Source: Gilvimarinus chinensis DSM 19667
Lineage (GTDB): Bacteria > Pseudomonadota > Gammaproteobacteria > Pseudomonadales > Cellvibrionaceae
Length of the DNA: 64,000 bases
Reading direction: 5' to 3'
Assembly: GCF_000377745.1 (NCBI RefSeq)
Contig: NZ_KB898707.1
Span: 616,482 to 680,481, forward strand
Part shown: in pieces, positions 28,514 to 43,657 of the stretch
Position numbering within the stretch: position 1 is the first letter of the stretch
Layout: the number at the start of each line of letters is the position of its first letter
The notes under the pieces: model-generated
Database searches by the model: none
What the model saw: the letters and a program-made list of their open reading frames with translations, nothing else
Told to the model about the DNA's origin: nothing
Made by a program: the position numbers and the translations under genes

Positions 28514-29106
28514 GGCTTTTTGCGCTTATTAAAGGGGCGTGGTTTGGGTTTGGACGCCTGAGGTAAGTGTACCTGCTGCTCAATGAATTCGCCGGGCTGC
28601 AACTGGTTAAGCTGCCATTGTCCGATGGCACTTCGCACCAGTCGTAAGGTTGGTAACCCCACGGCGGCCGTCATACGCCGAACCTGGCGGTTACGACCCT
28701 CACTGATGGTGATGCTCAGCCAGTTTGTGGGGATGTTTTTGCGCTCACGCACCGGGTTTTCTCGAGGCCACAGCTTCGGCGCCGGAATGGAAATCACTTT
28801 GGCTGGGCGGGTCGGGCCGTCATTTAACTCTACGCCTTGTCTTAACTGATCCAATGCCTGCGGCTCGGGCGTACCCTCTACCTGAACCCAATAAGTTTTC
28901 GGCAGTTTGTTGCGAGGGTGGGTAATTCTTTGGGCCAGCGCGCCGTCGGCGGTCAGTAGCAATAAGCCTTCAGAGTCTCTGTCTAGCCGGCCTGCCGCAT
29001 AAATACCCGGTTGCTTGATATAGTCCGCCAGAGTTTGACGGCCTTGTGAGTCGGTAAATTGGCTTAAGACCCCATAGGGTTTGTTGAAAAGTACAAGTTT
29101 GGCCAT
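28510..29106 (-). CDS. rluE: 23S rRNA pseudouridine synthase RluE
   Basis: A 198-residue pseudouridine synthase of the RsuA family that in E. coli modifies U2457 of 23S rRNA. The catalytic aspartate lies in [31 protein letters not shown] and [17 protein letters not shown] are family marks. There is no S4 domain, which is correct for RluE. ATG 29106 ([10 protein letters not shown]) is preferred to the one seven codons upstream. The C-terminus is a short basic tail ([11 protein letters not shown]). Confidence 0.95.
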   Translation of the reverse strand: MAKLVLFNKPYGVLSQFTDSQGRQTLADYIKQPGIYAAGRLDRDSEGLLLLTADGALAQRITHPRNKLPKTYWVQVEGTPEPQALDQLRQGVELNDGPTRPAKVISIPAPKLWPRENPVRERKNIPTNWLSITISEGRNRQVRRMTAAVGLPTLRLVRSAIGQWQLNQLQPGEFIEQQVHLPQASKPKPRPFNKRKKP

Positions 29107-29192
29107 AGATAAAGCACAGTAAAGCAACAGCGGCTGGCCAGTGTAGCCTAAACCGTGGTTTTTGTTGAGCCGCTGTCTATGCGTTCGAAGGG

Positions 29193-29408
29193 TTAATGAG
29201 GGCGTTCAGGGAGGCTGATGTTTACTGCGTGAAACCCCTTGTCGCCGCGGGTAACCTCAAACGTAACTGTCTGGCCCGCCTTGAGAGTTTTATAGCCATC
29301 CATATCAATGGCAGAGTAGTGAGCGAAAAGGTCTTCATTGCCTTCGTCCGGGAGAATGAAACCGTAGCCTTTGGCGTTATTAAACCATTTGACGGTACCT
29401 GTAGGCAT
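29193..29408 (-). CDS. cspD: Cold-shock domain protein, CspD type
   Basis: A 71-residue single cold-shock domain with both RNA-binding motifs: KGYGFI (RNP1) and DLFAHYSAI (RNP2 position). The position back to back with clpS-clpA is the conserved place of cspD, which in E. coli is induced in stationary phase and blocks replication. AAGGA lies before the ATG. The leader contains inverted repeats noted in the next entry. Confidence 0.93.
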   Translation of the reverse strand: MPTGTVKWFNNAKGYGFILPDEGNEDLFAHYSAIDMDGYKTLKAGQTVTFEVTRGDKGFHAVNISLPERPH

Positions 29409-29768
29409 AGCGTTATTCCTTCTTATTTACAGGCGCGTAATGGGACTGCGCGCATCGTTATTATTAGTAAACCGCTGCAAGCGGTTGAGGCTTAAGTAAG
29501 CCCCGGCTGGTCTGGTGGAATTTTGACCAGCTCGGTCTTTTTAGCCGACCTGTATAGGCTTGTCAAGTTTGGGCTTCGCGTTGGTGCCTTCGCTTGAGTT
29601 ACAATGGCTGAAATTAACCGAGGATAAGTTTACAGCCATAAAATACACTGCTTAAAAAGTTAGCAGATGAAATTTGGGGATTTAGCCCGACCTATAAAAG
29701 GCAATTCATACCCAATAAAATTTTATGAGTGAGAACGAACCTCAGCCTGGAAGTGTCAGATTCTTGTG
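29409..29768. promoter_or_regulatory. Divergent cspD/clpS control region
   Basis: A 360-base region between divergent genes. Two inverted repeats lie on the cspD side: AACCGC/GCGGTT around TGCAA (29470-29486) and GCTGGTC/GACCAGC (29506-29512 with 29525-29531). If transcribed, both would fold in the cspD 5' leader, where cold-shock mRNAs often carry structure. No reliable promoter box could be chosen for either gene. Confidence 0.45.
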
Positions 29769-30164
29769 ATGTATATGGGAAAGTTTGAAAACTATCGACT
29801 AACATTAAATCAAGTTCGCAGTCAGCAAGACGACGATGACTACGATTTTGATGACGGGCTTGCGGTTCAGGAATCTCCACCTCAGCTAAAGCGTCCGCCA
29901 ATGTATAAAGTGATTATGCATAACGATGATTACACTCCCATGGAGTTTGTTGTGCATATTCTGGAAGCCTTTTTTGGCATGGATCGTGAACAGGCCACCC
30001 ATGTGATGTTAACCGTTCACACTCAGGGCAAAGCAGTGTGTGGAATATACACCCGGGATGTGGCTGAGACAAAAGTCGCCCAGGTGAATCAGTTAGCGGA
30101 AGATAATGAGCATCCACTGTTGTGCGAAATCGAAGTAGTGGACGGGGATGAAGACAGCGAATGA
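29769..30164 (+). CDS. clpS: ClpS, N-degron adaptor of ClpAP
   Basis: A 131-residue adaptor that binds N-terminal Leu, Phe, Tyr or Trp of substrates and hands them to ClpA. The folded core begins at [19 protein letters not shown], which holds the [10 protein letters not shown] residues of the binding pocket, and continues with [15 protein letters not shown]-like and VAETKVAQV segments to HPLLCEIE. The N-terminal tail, including an acidic [10 protein letters not shown] run, is longer than in E. coli (106 residues in all). ATG 29769 or 29775 may be the start; the ribosome site is weak. clpA follows. Confidence 0.96.
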   Translation: MYMGKFENYRLTLNQVRSQQDDDDYDFDDGLAVQESPPQLKRPPMYKVIMHNDDYTPMEFVVHILEAFFGMDREQATHVMLTVHTQGKAVCGIYTRDVAETKVAQVNQLAEDNEHPLLCEIEVVDGDEDSE

Positions 30165-30171
30165 GTAGTAA

Positions 30172-30193
30172 CACTGTCAGAGAGCTGACAGTG
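30172..30193 (+). other. Perfect hairpin between clpS and clpA
   Basis: CACTGTCAG (30172-30180) and CTGACAGTG (30185-30193) are perfect complements around AGAG. Only four T follow at a distance of two bases. It could be a weak attenuator that sets the clpS:clpA ratio, or an RNA processing/stabilising hairpin. Confidence 0.65.
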
Positions 30194-30221
30194 GGTTTTG
30201 CTCCCTAGAGAGGTACCCTAG

Positions 30222-32501
<2,280 letters not shown>

Positions 32502-32536
32502 TGAGCTGGGTAGGTTGTTTGTCGGCGTAAAACTCA

Positions 32537-32561
32537 AAAGCCCCGCATGCGGGGCTTTTTT
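32537..32561 (+). terminator. Terminator of clpS-clpA
   Basis: AAAAGCCCCGC and GCGGGGCTTTTTT form a perfect stem with an AT centre. The A-run on the left means it could also stop the convergent globin gene. Confidence 0.92.
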
Positions 32562-32577
32562 GTGTGCGCCAGCTGGT

Positions 32578-32973
32578 TCAGTAAGCACCTTTAATCAGCT
32601 CAATGCCCGGTGCTAACACGCGTCGCCAGGCAGTATCAATTCTTTCACTGTACATCGGGTCGTGTTTGCTTAGAGTTTCAAGCAGCGCTTCCAGCCAAGT
32701 GTTATAGAGGTGCGGGCGTATATTGTAACCTTGGCGATTGTGACTTTTGCCCAGCGCTTTGAGTTTGGTGTCGGGCAGGCCGCGGGAAAACAGAATCAGC
32801 TGCATAATCCCGTTGCGCAGTAAATGCCGTTGGGCGGGCATGTCGGTATCGACGAACATCTGCCGTACCTCGTCGGACTTTCCCATAAAGTTGTCGTAAA
32901 AATCGCTAAAAAACGTATCGCGGTTACAGCAGCGGCCATAACTTTGAAACACTAAATCCTGATCGCTATGCAC
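32578..32973 (-). CDS. Globin family protein
   Basis: A 131-residue single-domain globin. The helices are recognised by RDTFFSDFYDNFMGKSDEVRQMF (A-C region), RHLLRNGIMQLILFSRG (E helix) and LGKSHNRQGYNIRP, where H78 is the likely haem-binding proximal histidine; the end YSERIDTAWRRVLAPGIELI is the H helix. It is longer than truncated globins and lacks a reductase domain. Function may be oxygen or NO related, or sensing; this cannot be read from sequence. It stands alone between clpA and infA. Confidence 0.8.
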   Translation of the reverse strand: MHSDQDLVFQSYGRCCNRDTFFSDFYDNFMGKSDEVRQMFVDTDMPAQRHLLRNGIMQLILFSRGLPDTKLKALGKSHNRQGYNIRPHLYNTWLEALLETLSKHDPMYSERIDTAWRRVLAPGIELIKGAY

Positions 32974-33065
32974 TCAATCGCCTCAGTTGGTGGCTTTGGA
33001 GGCGCAACATATCACCGAGTGTTTGGGTCGGTTTTGATTTGGGTCAAAAAGGGAAGGGGGACAAA

Positions 33066-33091
33066 CAAAAGCCCCAGCAAGGGGGCTTTTG
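33066..33091 (-). terminator. Terminator of infA
   Basis: CAAAAGCCCC and GGGGCTTTTG (33066-33075 and 33082-33091) form the stem, with a short T-rich tail on the minus strand (TTTGTTTGT). It lies just after the infA stop. Confidence 0.82.
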
Positions 33092-33104
33092 TTGAAATAA
33101 GGTA

Positions 33105-33323
33105 TTAACGGGCGCGGTAGGTGATACGGCCTTTGGTCAGGTCGTACGGGGTCATCTCTACCTTTACCTTGTCGCCGGTCAAGATGCGGATATAGTTTTT
33201 ACGCATTTTTCCCGAGATATGAGCGGTTACTACGTGACCATTTTCCAGCTTTACGCGGAATGTGGTGTTCGGCAAAGTATCTACAACTTCGCCTTCAAAT
33301 TCGATTACATCGTCTTTCGCCAT
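33105..33323 (-). CDS. infA: Translation initiation factor IF-1
   Basis: A 72-residue S1-like OB-fold protein, the exact length of IF-1. It binds the ribosomal A site with IF-2 and IF-3. The sequence [19 protein letters not shown], then [32 protein letters not shown] is typical throughout. GAGG lies before the ATG. Its place next to bpt, aat and clpA is conserved in pseudomonads. Confidence 0.99.
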   Translation of the reverse strand: MAKDDVIEFEGEVVDTLPNTTFRVKLENGHVVTAHISGKMRKNYIRILTGDKVKVEMTPYDLTKGRITYRAR

Positions 33324-33429
33324 TCGGCAGAATCCTCAATTTATCTTTGCAGTTGCGCGAAAAGGCGGCAATTGTGCCTGAAAAGCGCGCAATAGCCAAG
33401 TCCGAAGGGCGATTTTCAGTGGCTAAGGG

Positions 33430-34137
33430 TTAATTCAATCTCACCCAGTGTTTATTTATGAGAAGCTGCAGTGGCCGATATTGTGTTTTATAGGCCATTT
33501 TTTGACAGTTTCGTATCCAATAGCCCAGGTAAACATACTCCAGCCCCATGTCTTGAGCTTTCCGAATTTGTACCAAGATAGCGAAGGTGCCAAGGCTGCG
33601 TTTGGCTTCTTGGCTATCAAAAAAAGTATAAACAGCCGATAGTCCATCCGTTAGCTCATCGCATACTGCGACACCGAGCAGACGATCTTGCAGCCGATAT
33701 TCGATGTAGCGCGTAGTCCCCCATTCGGCACTTAAAAATGCCTCGTATTGCTCGCGGGTAGGGGGGTACATGTCACCGTCGGCATGACGGTTGTTGATAT
33801 AGCTTTCGTAAAGTGAGTAATGCTCATCGGTTTGAATGCTGTCGACCAGGTGGAGCTGCAGGTCGCTGTTTTTTTTGATGCAGCGTTTTTGGCTGCGGTT
33901 GGCTTTAAACAAGCGCACGGGAATTCGACTGGAAACACACGCTTGGCAGGCGGCGCAGTGAGGACGATATAAATGACTGCCGCTGCGTCTAAAACCCAAA
34001 CGTGATAGTTGCGAGTAAAGGTCTTGATCCACTTCGGCGGCTGGATCAATAAAAACGGTGGTTGCCTCTTCGCCTTCGAGGTAGCTGCACGGATGAGGGG
34101 CGGTGGCAAAGAGCTTTAGGTTGGATAAATCGCTCAT
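33430..34137 (-). CDS. bpt: Aspartate/glutamate leucyltransferase
   Basis: A 235-residue N-end transferase that adds Leu to proteins starting with Asp or Glu, making them ClpS substrates. The N-terminal domain has [15 protein letters not shown] and the paired cysteines [15 protein letters not shown]; the C-terminal GNAT-like part has [22 protein letters not shown] and [19 protein letters not shown] lies before the ATG. It directly follows aat, and with aat, clpS and clpA it completes the N-degron pathway. Confidence 0.97.
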   Translation of the reverse strand: MSDLSNLKLFATAPHPCSYLEGEEATTVFIDPAAEVDQDLYSQLSRLGFRRSGSHLYRPHCAACQACVSSRIPVRLFKANRSQKRCIKKNSDLQLHLVDSIQTDEHYSLYESYINNRHADGDMYPPTREQYEAFLSAEWGTTRYIEYRLQDRLLGVAVCDELTDGLSAVYTFFDSQEAKRSLGTFAILVQIRKAQDMGLEYVYLGYWIRNCQKMAYKTQYRPLQLLINKHWVRLN

Positions 34138-34185
34138 ATTGTCTGTCTCCTGTACCCAGAACTACTGTAGAGTATTTAAGAGTGC

Positions 34186-34899
34186 TTAGAAAGGGTAATC
34201 TGGGTGGGTGCAGCTCTCGGGCCAGTGGGATCTTGCGGTGTTTCCGATCAGTCCGGTTAACGTTTTGGCAAATTCCTCTCTGGGTAGCTCATAAGCCCCG
34301 AGGCTAAACAGGTGGTCGCTGGCCACTTGGCAGTCAACCAGCTCAAAACCCCAAGTCTCAAGGTAGTAACACAGGCAGGCGAAGGCGATTTTTGACGCGT
34401 TATCCTGTCGCGAAAACATGGATTCACCAAAGAATACCTGGCCAAGAGCCAGACCATAGAGCCCCCCTACAAGCTTGTCGTCATTCCACATTTCTACACT
34501 GTGGGTGATCCCCAAGCGATGTAGTTCGCAATAGGCTTCGTGCATTTCCGGGGTGATCCAAGTGCCTCCGGCGTCTTCTCGCGGCGCCGCACAAGCCTTC
34601 ATAACCTCGCTGAATGCCGTATCAAAACGAAGTTCGAAGGGCGCTTTACGCAGCAGCTTTCGCAGTGAGCGCGACAGATGAACTTCATGCGGGCGCAATA
34701 TGGTGCGAGGGTTGGGGGTCCACCAGAGGATCGGTTGGTCCTCTTCATACCAGGGGAAAATACCCTGTGCGTAGGCATTGACGATACGCTGCGGATGCAA
34801 ATCACCACCGGCTGCGAGTAATCCGTTGGGATCGTCCAGGGCCGACTCAAGCGGTGGAAACAGAGCTGGGTCGTCGTTTAGCCAGGGCAGGTGAATCAT
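34186..34899 (-). CDS. aat: Leucyl/phenylalanyl-tRNA-protein transferase
   Basis: A 237-residue enzyme that transfers Leu or Phe to N-terminal Lys or Arg of proteins. Diagnostic segments are FPPLESALDDPNGLLAAGGDL, AYAQGIFPWYEEDQPILWWTPNPRTIL and HSVEMWNDDKLVGGLYGLALGQVFFGESMFS. The length agrees with E. coli Aat (234). It precedes bpt by 48 bases on the same strand and is likely in one transcript with bpt and infA. The ribosome site is weak. Confidence 0.98.
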   Translation of the reverse strand: MIHLPWLNDDPALFPPLESALDDPNGLLAAGGDLHPQRIVNAYAQGIFPWYEEDQPILWWTPNPRTILRPHEVHLSRSLRKLLRKAPFELRFDTAFSEVMKACAAPREDAGGTWITPEMHEAYCELHRLGITHSVEMWNDDKLVGGLYGLALGQVFFGESMFSRQDNASKIAFACLCYYLETWGFELVDCQVASDHLFSLGAYELPREEFAKTLTGLIGNTARSHWPESCTHPDYPF

Positions 34900-34927
34900 A
34901 AAGCGTCCAGAGTCGTCTTAATACGCA

Positions 34928-34960
34928 TAAAAAACGGCGGTGGTATCGCTACCGCCGCCG
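34928..34960 (-). terminator. Terminator of trxB
   Basis: On the minus strand GCGGCGGTAGCGATACCACCGCCG folds as a GC-rich stem followed by TTTTTTAT. It lies between the trxB stop and the start of aat. Confidence 0.82.
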
Positions 34961-34987
34961 CTATTGTACGCAAAAGTGCGTTGGTGA

Positions 34988-35935
<948 letters not shown>

Positions 35936-36135
35936 TTATCGAGAAATCTGAGGGCTAATAAATTGGCGTCAATCTTAAGTGAATCAATTACTATGGGCAA
36001 AATTGTAGTCTTCAATGCCTGGCATTGGTAAATTTAATCAGCGATTAAGATGATATAGCTGCCGACTGCTGCACTGCGTAGTCGGGTGAGCTTGCTTTAC
36101 AATAGCGGCTATCTCACTGCGACTAAAAGATTTTG

Positions 36136-38487
36136 ATGGGGTTAGAACGTTTGAGCAAAAAAAATGCAAAAGCTGCAGCGAGCGAGCAAGCTGAATCTGC
36201 CAGAATTATGCGTCATTTGCGTGAAGGGGCCTTAATCGGGCTTGTGGCGGCTTGTGGTTTGTTGCTGTTAACACTGTTTACTTACGATGCCGGAGACCCG
36301 GGCTGGTCACGCACTGGGGAAAATCTGCGTATCGAAAACGCGGGTGGGCCTGCAGGGGCCTGGCTTGCGGATGTTTTCTTCTCGCTATTCGGCTATTTAT
36401 CGTTTTTGTTTCCGCTGATGCTGGCCTATCGCGCGTGGCTGATTATCCGCGACCGCTCTCATCCCCCAGAGTTTGATCCTGTTTTGCTCGGTTTGCGCAC
36501 CATCGGTTTGGTACTGGTGATGGTGGCCGGAACCGGTCTTGCGGTACTGCACGTTGGCGGGCGTGAATCAACGTTGCCATTTTCTGATGGGGGTTACCTG
36601 GGGCTGTCCGTGGCCGAAGCTGTAGCGGGGGCGTTCAGCCATACCGGCGGCACTTTGCTGTTGTTGGCGATGTTTTTCTTCGGTTTGACGATTTTCACCG
36701 ATCTGTCGTGGCTGGGCTTGATGGACAGTATTGGCCAAAAAGTACTGCGGTTTTGGCGCTTTACTGGAGAAAAATACACTCATTGGCGCGCTGCTAGAGC
36801 TGAAAAACGCAGCACCGATAAACAGCAGCGCGAGCGCCGTGAGGTGATTGAAACACGTAAAAGGGCCGAAGCTGTCAGGGTGCCGCCAACCATCAGCGAG
36901 CCGATCAAAAAGCCCGCTCCCAGTAAGCGCGCGGTGCAGGAAAAGCAGGTTCCTTTATTCGGTAAAGACGATACCCCGGTCGGCGATTTACCGCCCATCA
37001 GCCTGCTGGATCCGGCCGACAAACACAGTGACAAAGCTTTTTCTAAAGAGTCACTGGAGGCTATGTCGAAACTGCTGGAATTAAAGCTGAAAGATTTTGG
37101 TATCGAGATTGAAGTGGTGTCGGTACAGCCGGGCCCCGTGGTTACCCGTTTTGAAATTCAGCCCGCCCCCGGCGTAAAAGCCAGTCGTATTACTAACCTA
37201 GCGAAAGATTTGGCTCGTTCGCTGGCGGTTATCAGTGTACGGGTGGTAGAGGTGATACCTGGGCGCTCGGTAATGGGGATTGAGATACCCAACGAGCACC
37301 GCGAGATGGTGCGCCTAAGCGAGGTACTGTCATCCGAGCCTTACGAGAAATCAAAATCACGCCTGACCATGGCGCTGGGGCACAACATCGCCGGTGAACC
37401 CGTGATTGCCGATCTGGCCCGTATGCCGCACCTGCTGGTTGCCGGTACCACCGGCTCGGGTAAGTCGGTAGGGGTGAACGTGATGCTGTTGTCCTTACTG
37501 TATAAATCATCGCCGAAAGATGTGCGTTTGATTCTGGTTGATCCTAAAATGCTGGAGCTTTCGGTTTACGAGGGCATTCCCCACCTCTTGACTCCCGTTA
37601 TCACCGATATGAACGACGCCGCCAATGGTTTGCGCTGGTGTGTAGGTGAAATGGAGCGCCGCTATAAACTGATGGCCGCCATGGGGGTGCGTAATCTGGC
37701 GGGCTTTAATCGTAAGATTGAAGAGGCCGAAAAGGCCGGAACCCCCATCGCCGATCCGCTGTTCAAGCCCGATGAGCATTACGAAGCGGGCAGTGAAGAG
37801 GCTACGCCGCCAAATTTGGAAACCTTGCCTGCCATCGTCGTAGTGATCGATGAGTTTGCCGATATGATGATGATTGTCGGTAAAAAAGTGGAACAATTGA
37901 TCGCTCGCATTGCTCAAAAAGCACGGGCCGCGGGTATTCACTTGATTCTTGCGACTCAGCGTCCGTCGGTTGATGTGATCACGGGTTTGATTAAAGCGAA
38001 CGTCCCCACGCGTATGGCGTTTCAGGTGTCTTCAAAAATTGACTCGCGCACCATTCTCGACCAGGGCGGTGCAGAACAGTTGCTGGGCCATGGGGACATG
38101 CTTTATTTGCCACCGGGCACCAGTGTGCCGGAGCGTGTGCACGGCGCTTTTGTGGACGATCATGAGGTTCACAACGTGGTGGCCGACTGGAAAAAGCGTG
38201 GCGAGCCAGATTATTTGGAAGGTGTTATTGACGACAGCACCAATAATATTCCGGTGCCCGGTTTGTCGGGCGGCGAAGAGGGCGGCAATGATGAAGGTGA
38301 TGCGCTCTACGATGAAGCCGTCGCTTTTGTGATCGATTCACGCAAAGCGTCCATTTCATCGGTACAGCGTAAGCTGCGTATTGGCTATAACCGCGCTGCG
38401 CGACTCATCGAAACCATGGAGGCGGCGGGGGTAGTCTCCGAGGCTGGCCACAATGGTAATCGCGAAGTGCTTGCGCCTAAAGCCTAA
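36136..38487 (+). CDS. ftsK: DNA translocase FtsK
   Basis: A 783-residue membrane-bound translocase that coordinates chromosome segregation with division. Four or so membrane segments occupy residues 30-200 (for example [19 protein letters not shown]), then a short basic linker, far shorter than in E. coli FtsK (1329 residues) and like SpoIIIE-size forms. The motor has Walker A GTTGSGKS (437-444) and [13 protein letters not shown]. The C-terminal gamma domain (about 720-783, [20 protein letters not shown]) is the winged helix that reads KOPS sites. The ATG at 36136 follows a TTG that opens the frame; it is the likelier start. Confidence 0.97.
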   Translation: MGLERLSKKNAKAAASEQAESARIMRHLREGALIGLVAACGLLLLTLFTYDAGDPGWSRTGENLRIENAGGPAGAWLADVFFSLFGYLSFLFPLMLAYRAWLIIRDRSHPPEFDPVLLGLRTIGLVLVMVAGTGLAVLHVGGRESTLPFSDGGYLGLSVAEAVAGAFSHTGGTLLLLAMFFFGLTIFTDLSWLGLMDSIGQKVLRFWRFTGEKYTHWRAARAEKRSTDKQQRERREVIETRKRAEAVRVPPTISEPIKKPAPSKRAVQEKQVPLFGKDDTPVGDLPPISLLDPADKHSDKAFSKESLEAMSKLLELKLKDFGIEIEVVSVQPGPVVTRFEIQPAPGVKASRITNLAKDLARSLAVISVRVVEVIPGRSVMGIEIPNEHREMVRLSEVLSSEPYEKSKSRLTMALGHNIAGEPVIADLARMPHLLVAGTTGSGKSVGVNVMLLSLLYKSSPKDVRLILVDPKMLELSVYEGIPHLLTPVITDMNDAANGLRWCVGEMERRYKLMAAMGVRNLAGFNRKIEEAEKAGTPIADPLFKPDEHYEAGSEEATPPNLETLPAIVVVIDEFADMMMIVGKKVEQLIARIAQKARAAGIHLILATQRPSVDVITGLIKANVPTRMAFQVSSKIDSRTILDQGGAEQLLGHGDMLYLPPGTSVPERVHGAFVDDHEVHNVVADWKKRGEPDYLEGVIDDSTNNIPVPGLSGGEEGGNDEGDALYDEAVAFVIDSRKASISSVQRKLRIGYNRAARLIETMEAAGVVSEAGHNGNREVLAPKA

Positions 38488-38531
38488 TGTTTGTGTGGCG
38501 TGCAGGTGATGAAATTATTGAAGGTTGAGTT

Positions 38532-39155
38532 ATGACATTTTTTATTCGTTTTGTTGCTGCACTACTGCTGTGCCATTCAGCTTTTGCCAGCGCGCAAGAT
38601 AACGCAGCGGTAGCGCTGACCGACAAACTGCATCAGTTGGTGAGTTTGCAAGGTAGGTTTACTCAGGTGTTGCAGGATGAATCTGGCAGTGAGCTTGAGC
38701 GCAGCAGTGGCGAATTTGTTCTGCAAAAACCAGGGCGGTTTTACTGGGAAACACGAGATCCTTTTCCGCAAACTCTGGTGTCAAACGGTGAAACCATCTG
38801 GCTTTACGATCCGGATTTAATGCAGGTGACCGTGCGCCAGGTTAACGATAATATGCAGCGCACCCCGGCGCTGTTGCTCAGTGATTCGGCGGCCAATGTG
38901 GCCGAAGCCTACGAAGTTAGCTCGCCCGCTGACAATCAATTTGTACTTGCCCCCCGTGGCGAGGATGCGCTGTTCGAATCGTTAACGCTGGTGTTTGACG
39001 GTGCCGATGGCGTTAAGGTCGCGCAAATTCAACTGTTGGACGGTCTGGGGCAAACCACCGTATTTACCTTTGTTGAAACTGAGCAAAATAAACCCGTCGA
39101 TGAGTCTTTATTTGAGTTTGTCATCCCCGACGGCGTGGATGTATTGATTGACTGA
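38532..39155 (+). CDS. lolA: Outer-membrane lipoprotein carrier LolA
   Basis: A 207-residue periplasmic chaperone that ferries lipoproteins from LolCDE to LolB. A signal peptide ([18 protein letters not shown]) is followed by [48 protein letters not shown] in the usual order and [14 protein letters not shown] at the end. GAAGG precedes the ATG. It lies between ftsK and rarA, as in Pseudomonas, and its stop almost touches the rarA start. Confidence 0.97.
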   Translation: MTFFIRFVAALLLCHSAFASAQDNAAVALTDKLHQLVSLQGRFTQVLQDESGSELERSSGEFVLQKPGRFYWETRDPFPQTLVSNGETIWLYDPDLMQVTVRQVNDNMQRTPALLLSDSAANVAEAYEVSSPADNQFVLAPRGEDALFESLTLVFDGADGVKVAQIQLLDGLGQTTVFTFVETEQNKPVDESLFEFVIPDGVDVLID

Positions 39156-39156
39156 T

Positions 39157-40500
39157 ATGGGAGATTTGTTCGCCACAGAGCCCGTGCATCAACCCTTGGC
39201 CGCTCGTATGCGGCCGCGCACCTTGGCAGATTATATCGGCCAGCAGCATATTCTCGCACCGGGTAAACCCCTGCGCGAGGCGGTAGAAAAAGGCCAGCTG
39301 CACTCCATGATTTTATGGGGCCCGCCGGGAGTGGGTAAAACCTCGTTGGCGCGGTTGTTTGCCGAGCGCGCTGATGCCCGTTTTGAAACCCTTTCAGCGG
39401 TACTTTCCGGTGTGAAAGATATTCGCGCTGCGGTGCAGGTGGCGCAACAAGAGCGGCAAATGCGGGGGCGAGCCACTATTTTATTTGTGGACGAGGTGCA
39501 CCGCTTTAATAAATCCCAGCAGGATGCGTTTCTCCCCTACGTAGAAGACGGCACCTTTATTTTTATCGGCGCTACCACCGAAAACCCCTCATTTGAGTTG
39601 AACAATGCGCTTTTATCCCGCTGCCGGGTTTATGTGCTGCGCTCGTTAGATCGTGAGCTGGTCGAGCAGGTGATCCTGCAGGCGCTTAGCGATAGCGAGC
39701 GGGGGCTGGGCGAGGAATCCATCGAGATCAGCGATGATGCGCTCACGGTCCTCGCCAATGCGGCTGACGGCGATGCACGTAAGTCTCTGAACCTGCTGGA
39801 GCTGGCGGCCGATTTGGCGCCGGAGCAGGAGGGGCAGCGGGTTATTGCTGAGGATGTGCTGGCCGAGGTACTTGGCGGTGATGTGCGCCGTTTCGATAAA
39901 GGCGGGGATTTATTCTACGAGCAGATTTCGGCGATGCATAAGTCGGTGCGCGGCTCCTCCCCCGATGGTGCACTCTACTGGTTGGCGCGAATGCTCGATG
40001 GCGGCTGCGACCCTCTGTACGTGGCGCGCAGGGTAGTGCGCATGGCCAGCGAAGACATAGGTAACGCCGACCCGCGCGGGTTATCACTGGCGCTGGCGGC
40101 CTGGGATACCCAAGAGCGACTCGGCAGCCCAGAAGGCGAGTTAGCTATCGCACAGGCCATTACTTACCTGGCCTGCGCGCCGAAAAGTAACGCTGTGTAT
40201 AATGGCTTTAATCAGGCGATGGCTGATGTGAAAAATGACCCCGCTCTGGATGTGCCCATGCACCTTCGCAATGCCCCTACCAGCATGATGAAGTCCATGG
40301 ATTTTGGTGCCGAGTACCGCTATGCACACGATGAGCCGGGTGCCTACGCCGCTGGTGAAAACTATTTGCCAGAGCCCATTAGCGAGCGCCGCTATTACCA
40401 GCCCACTGACCGCGGCCTGGAAGGCAAAATCAGTGAAAAGCTTAAGCATCTGCGGGCCTTAGATGCGGCCAGTCCGTTAAAACGTTACCAAAGAGATTAG
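39157..40500 (+). CDS. rarA: Replication-associated recombination protein RarA (MgsA)
   Basis: A 447-residue AAA+ ATPase of the WRNIP1/RarA family acting at stalled replication forks with SSB and RecA. It shows [22 protein letters not shown], Walker A GPPGVGKT (55-62), [13 protein letters not shown] and [13 protein letters not shown], and the C-terminal tetramerisation part. I start at ATG 39157, two bases after the lolA stop; a TTG at 39148 inside lolA is less likely. Confidence 0.97.
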   Translation: MGDLFATEPVHQPLAARMRPRTLADYIGQQHILAPGKPLREAVEKGQLHSMILWGPPGVGKTSLARLFAERADARFETLSAVLSGVKDIRAAVQVAQQERQMRGRATILFVDEVHRFNKSQQDAFLPYVEDGTFIFIGATTENPSFELNNALLSRCRVYVLRSLDRELVEQVILQALSDSERGLGEESIEISDDALTVLANAADGDARKSLNLLELAADLAPEQEGQRVIAEDVLAEVLGGDVRRFDKGGDLFYEQISAMHKSVRGSSPDGALYWLARMLDGGCDPLYVARRVVRMASEDIGNADPRGLSLALAAWDTQERLGSPEGELAIAQAITYLACAPKSNAVYNGFNQAMADVKNDPALDVPMHLRNAPTSMMKSMDFGAEYRYAHDEPGAYAAGENYLPEPISERRYYQPTDRGLEGKISEKLKHLRALDAASPLKRYQRD

Positions 40501-40502
40501 CT

Positions 40503-40880
40503 ATGCAATGGCTTTTTGTCGCGGCTGGTGGCGCCTTGGGTGCTATGGCGCGATTGTTTATTACCACGCAGCTTTCCCCCTTAACCGGCCACCGGTTTCC
40601 TTTGGGCACTTTAGTGGTGAACTTATTAGGCTGCTTTCTGGTGGCTCTTCTGTACGTGGTGATCGTAGAAAAAGCCATGTTGCCACCTTATTGGCGCCAC
40701 CTTCTGGTGACCGGTTTTTTGGGGGCGCTGACCACCTTTTCTACCTTTTCTCTAGACGCCTTGTTACTGTGGCAGAACGGTTTGCACAGCGTGGCGGTAT
40801 TTTACGTGCTTGCCAACGTGCTCGGCTGTCTGCTGGTGGTGGCTCTTTCGTGGTATTTAGCTCACTTTATGTTATCTTAA
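40503..40880 (+). CDS. crcB: Fluoride ion exporter CrcB/Fluc
   Basis: A 125-residue membrane protein with four hydrophobic segments, forming a dual-topology dimeric fluoride channel. Family motifs are GGALGAMARL, GTLVVNLLGCFLVAL and TGFLGALTTFSTFSLD, the last holding the fluoride-coordinating phenylalanines and Thr/Ser. It starts three bases after rarA and precedes serS by 54 bases, so it is in the operon and not behind a fluoride riboswitch; none was seen. Confidence 0.95.
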   Translation: MQWLFVAAGGALGAMARLFITTQLSPLTGHRFPLGTLVVNLLGCFLVALLYVVIVEKAMLPPYWRHLLVTGFLGALTTFSTFSLDALLLWQNGLHSVAVFYVLANVLGCLLVVALSWYLAHFMLS

Positions 40881-40922
40881 CCGCCCTAAAATTCGGGCTC
40901 CCGCCCAGCCATCAACTGTTAA

Positions 40923-42221
<1,299 letters not shown>

Positions 42222-42230
42222 GAGGTCGTT

Positions 42231-43622
42231 ATGGAGTACTTTCCCTTCTTTATGCGGTTGCGTGGCCAGCAAGTGTTGCTGGTGGGAGGAGGGGAGATAG
42301 CGACCCGCAAGGCACGTTTGTTGCTCAAGGCAGGTGCGTGCTTAAAGGTTGTCACGCTTGAAATTGACCCAGAGCTAGAGCAGCTGGTTAAAGAGACCGG
42401 CGGTGCTATCGCTCTGCGTGAATACCAGTCCGGTGATTTGGATGGGGTTGTCTTAGCCGTTGCGGCAACCGATACCGCCAGCGTCAATGAGCGGGTCTCT
42501 TGCGATGCGCGTACGCGACAATTGCCCGTGAATGTAGTGGATAGCCCGGCGCTATGCACAGTCATTACCCCGGCCATTGTGGATCGCTCGCCGTTGGTCA
42601 TTGCTATCTCCAGCGGTGGCGAAGCCCCGGTTTTAGCTCGCATGGTGCGCGCCAAGCTTGAGCGTTTGTTGCCCGCCAGCTACGGTCGTTTGGCCGGTTT
42701 GGCCAGCCGCTTTCGCGATGCGGTAAAAGAAAAGTTTAAAACAGGCGATGAGCGCCGCCGCTTTTGGGAGCGGGTGCTGAATGGAGCGGTGGCAGAGCGC
42801 GTTTATGCCGGTAAAGACGACGAAGCGGATCGCTTGCTGTCACAAGAGCTGTCGAATCAGCGCGATGAAATCGGCGGCGAAGTGTACTTGGTGGGCGGAG
42901 GTCCCGGAGATCCAGAACTTTTAACACTGAAAGCTTTACGCTTGATGCAGCAGGCCGAGGTTGTACTTTACGATCGTTTGGTCTCGGATGAAGTCTTGGA
43001 GCTGGTGCGCCGTGACGCCGACCGCATTTACGTGGGGAAACGTCGCAGTGAACACTCAATGGAGCAGCCAGCAATTAATCAATTGCTGGTGGATCTGGCT
43101 CAGCAAGGTAAACGAGTACTGCGCCTTAAAGGTGGTGATCCGTTTATTTTTGGTCGTGGGGGTGAGGAGATTGAACTGCTGGCCGAGCACAATATTCCGT
43201 TCCAGGTGGTCCCCGGTATAACCGCGGCTTCAGGGTGTGCCGCTTACGCCGGTATTCCGCTCACCCATCGCGACTGTGCGCAATCGGTACGTTTTATTAC
43301 CGGGCACTTGAAAACCGACAACCCTAATCTCAGCTGGCCAGAGCTGGCCCTGCCCGGGCAGACCTTAGTGTTTTATATGGGCTTATTGGGGCTGGAGCAG
43401 ATCGCTCAGCAACTGGTTGAACATGGACGTGCACCCACTACCCCGATTGCACTGGTGGAAAAGGGGACGACAAGTTCACAGACGGTAGTAATTGGCGATC
43501 TTTCAAACATTGCCCGTAAAGTGGCACAGTGTGACGTCAAAGGACCGACGCTTATCATCGTGGGGGAGGTTGTTTCCTTGCGACACAAGCTTGACTGGTT
43601 TACACCTGAAAGGCAATGGTAG
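42231..43622 (+). CDS. cysG: Sirohaem synthase CysG
   Basis: A 463-residue trifunctional enzyme making sirohaem, the cofactor of sulphite and nitrite reductases. The N-terminal part (1-210) is the NAD-dependent dehydrogenase/ferrochelatase with [21 protein letters not shown]; the C-terminal part (about 217-460) is the SAM-dependent uroporphyrinogen III methyltransferase with [37 protein letters not shown] and [23 protein letters not shown]. It is directly downstream of serS, as in Pseudomonas. Confidence 0.98.
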   Translation: MEYFPFFMRLRGQQVLLVGGGEIATRKARLLLKAGACLKVVTLEIDPELEQLVKETGGAIALREYQSGDLDGVVLAVAATDTASVNERVSCDARTRQLPVNVVDSPALCTVITPAIVDRSPLVIAISSGGEAPVLARMVRAKLERLLPASYGRLAGLASRFRDAVKEKFKTGDERRRFWERVLNGAVAERVYAGKDDEADRLLSQELSNQRDEIGGEVYLVGGGPGDPELLTLKALRLMQQAEVVLYDRLVSDEVLELVRRDADRIYVGKRRSEHSMEQPAINQLLVDLAQQGKRVLRLKGGDPFIFGRGGEEIELLAEHNIPFQVVPGITAASGCAAYAGIPLTHRDCAQSVRFITGHLKTDNPNLSWPELALPGQTLVFYMGLLGLEQIAQQLVEHGRAPTTPIALVEKGTTSSQTVVIGDLSNIARKVAQCDVKGPTLIIVGEVVSLRHKLDWFTPERQW

Positions 43623-43657
43623 GCTAAAGTTTAACCAGCGATTACCGATAACCTTAT

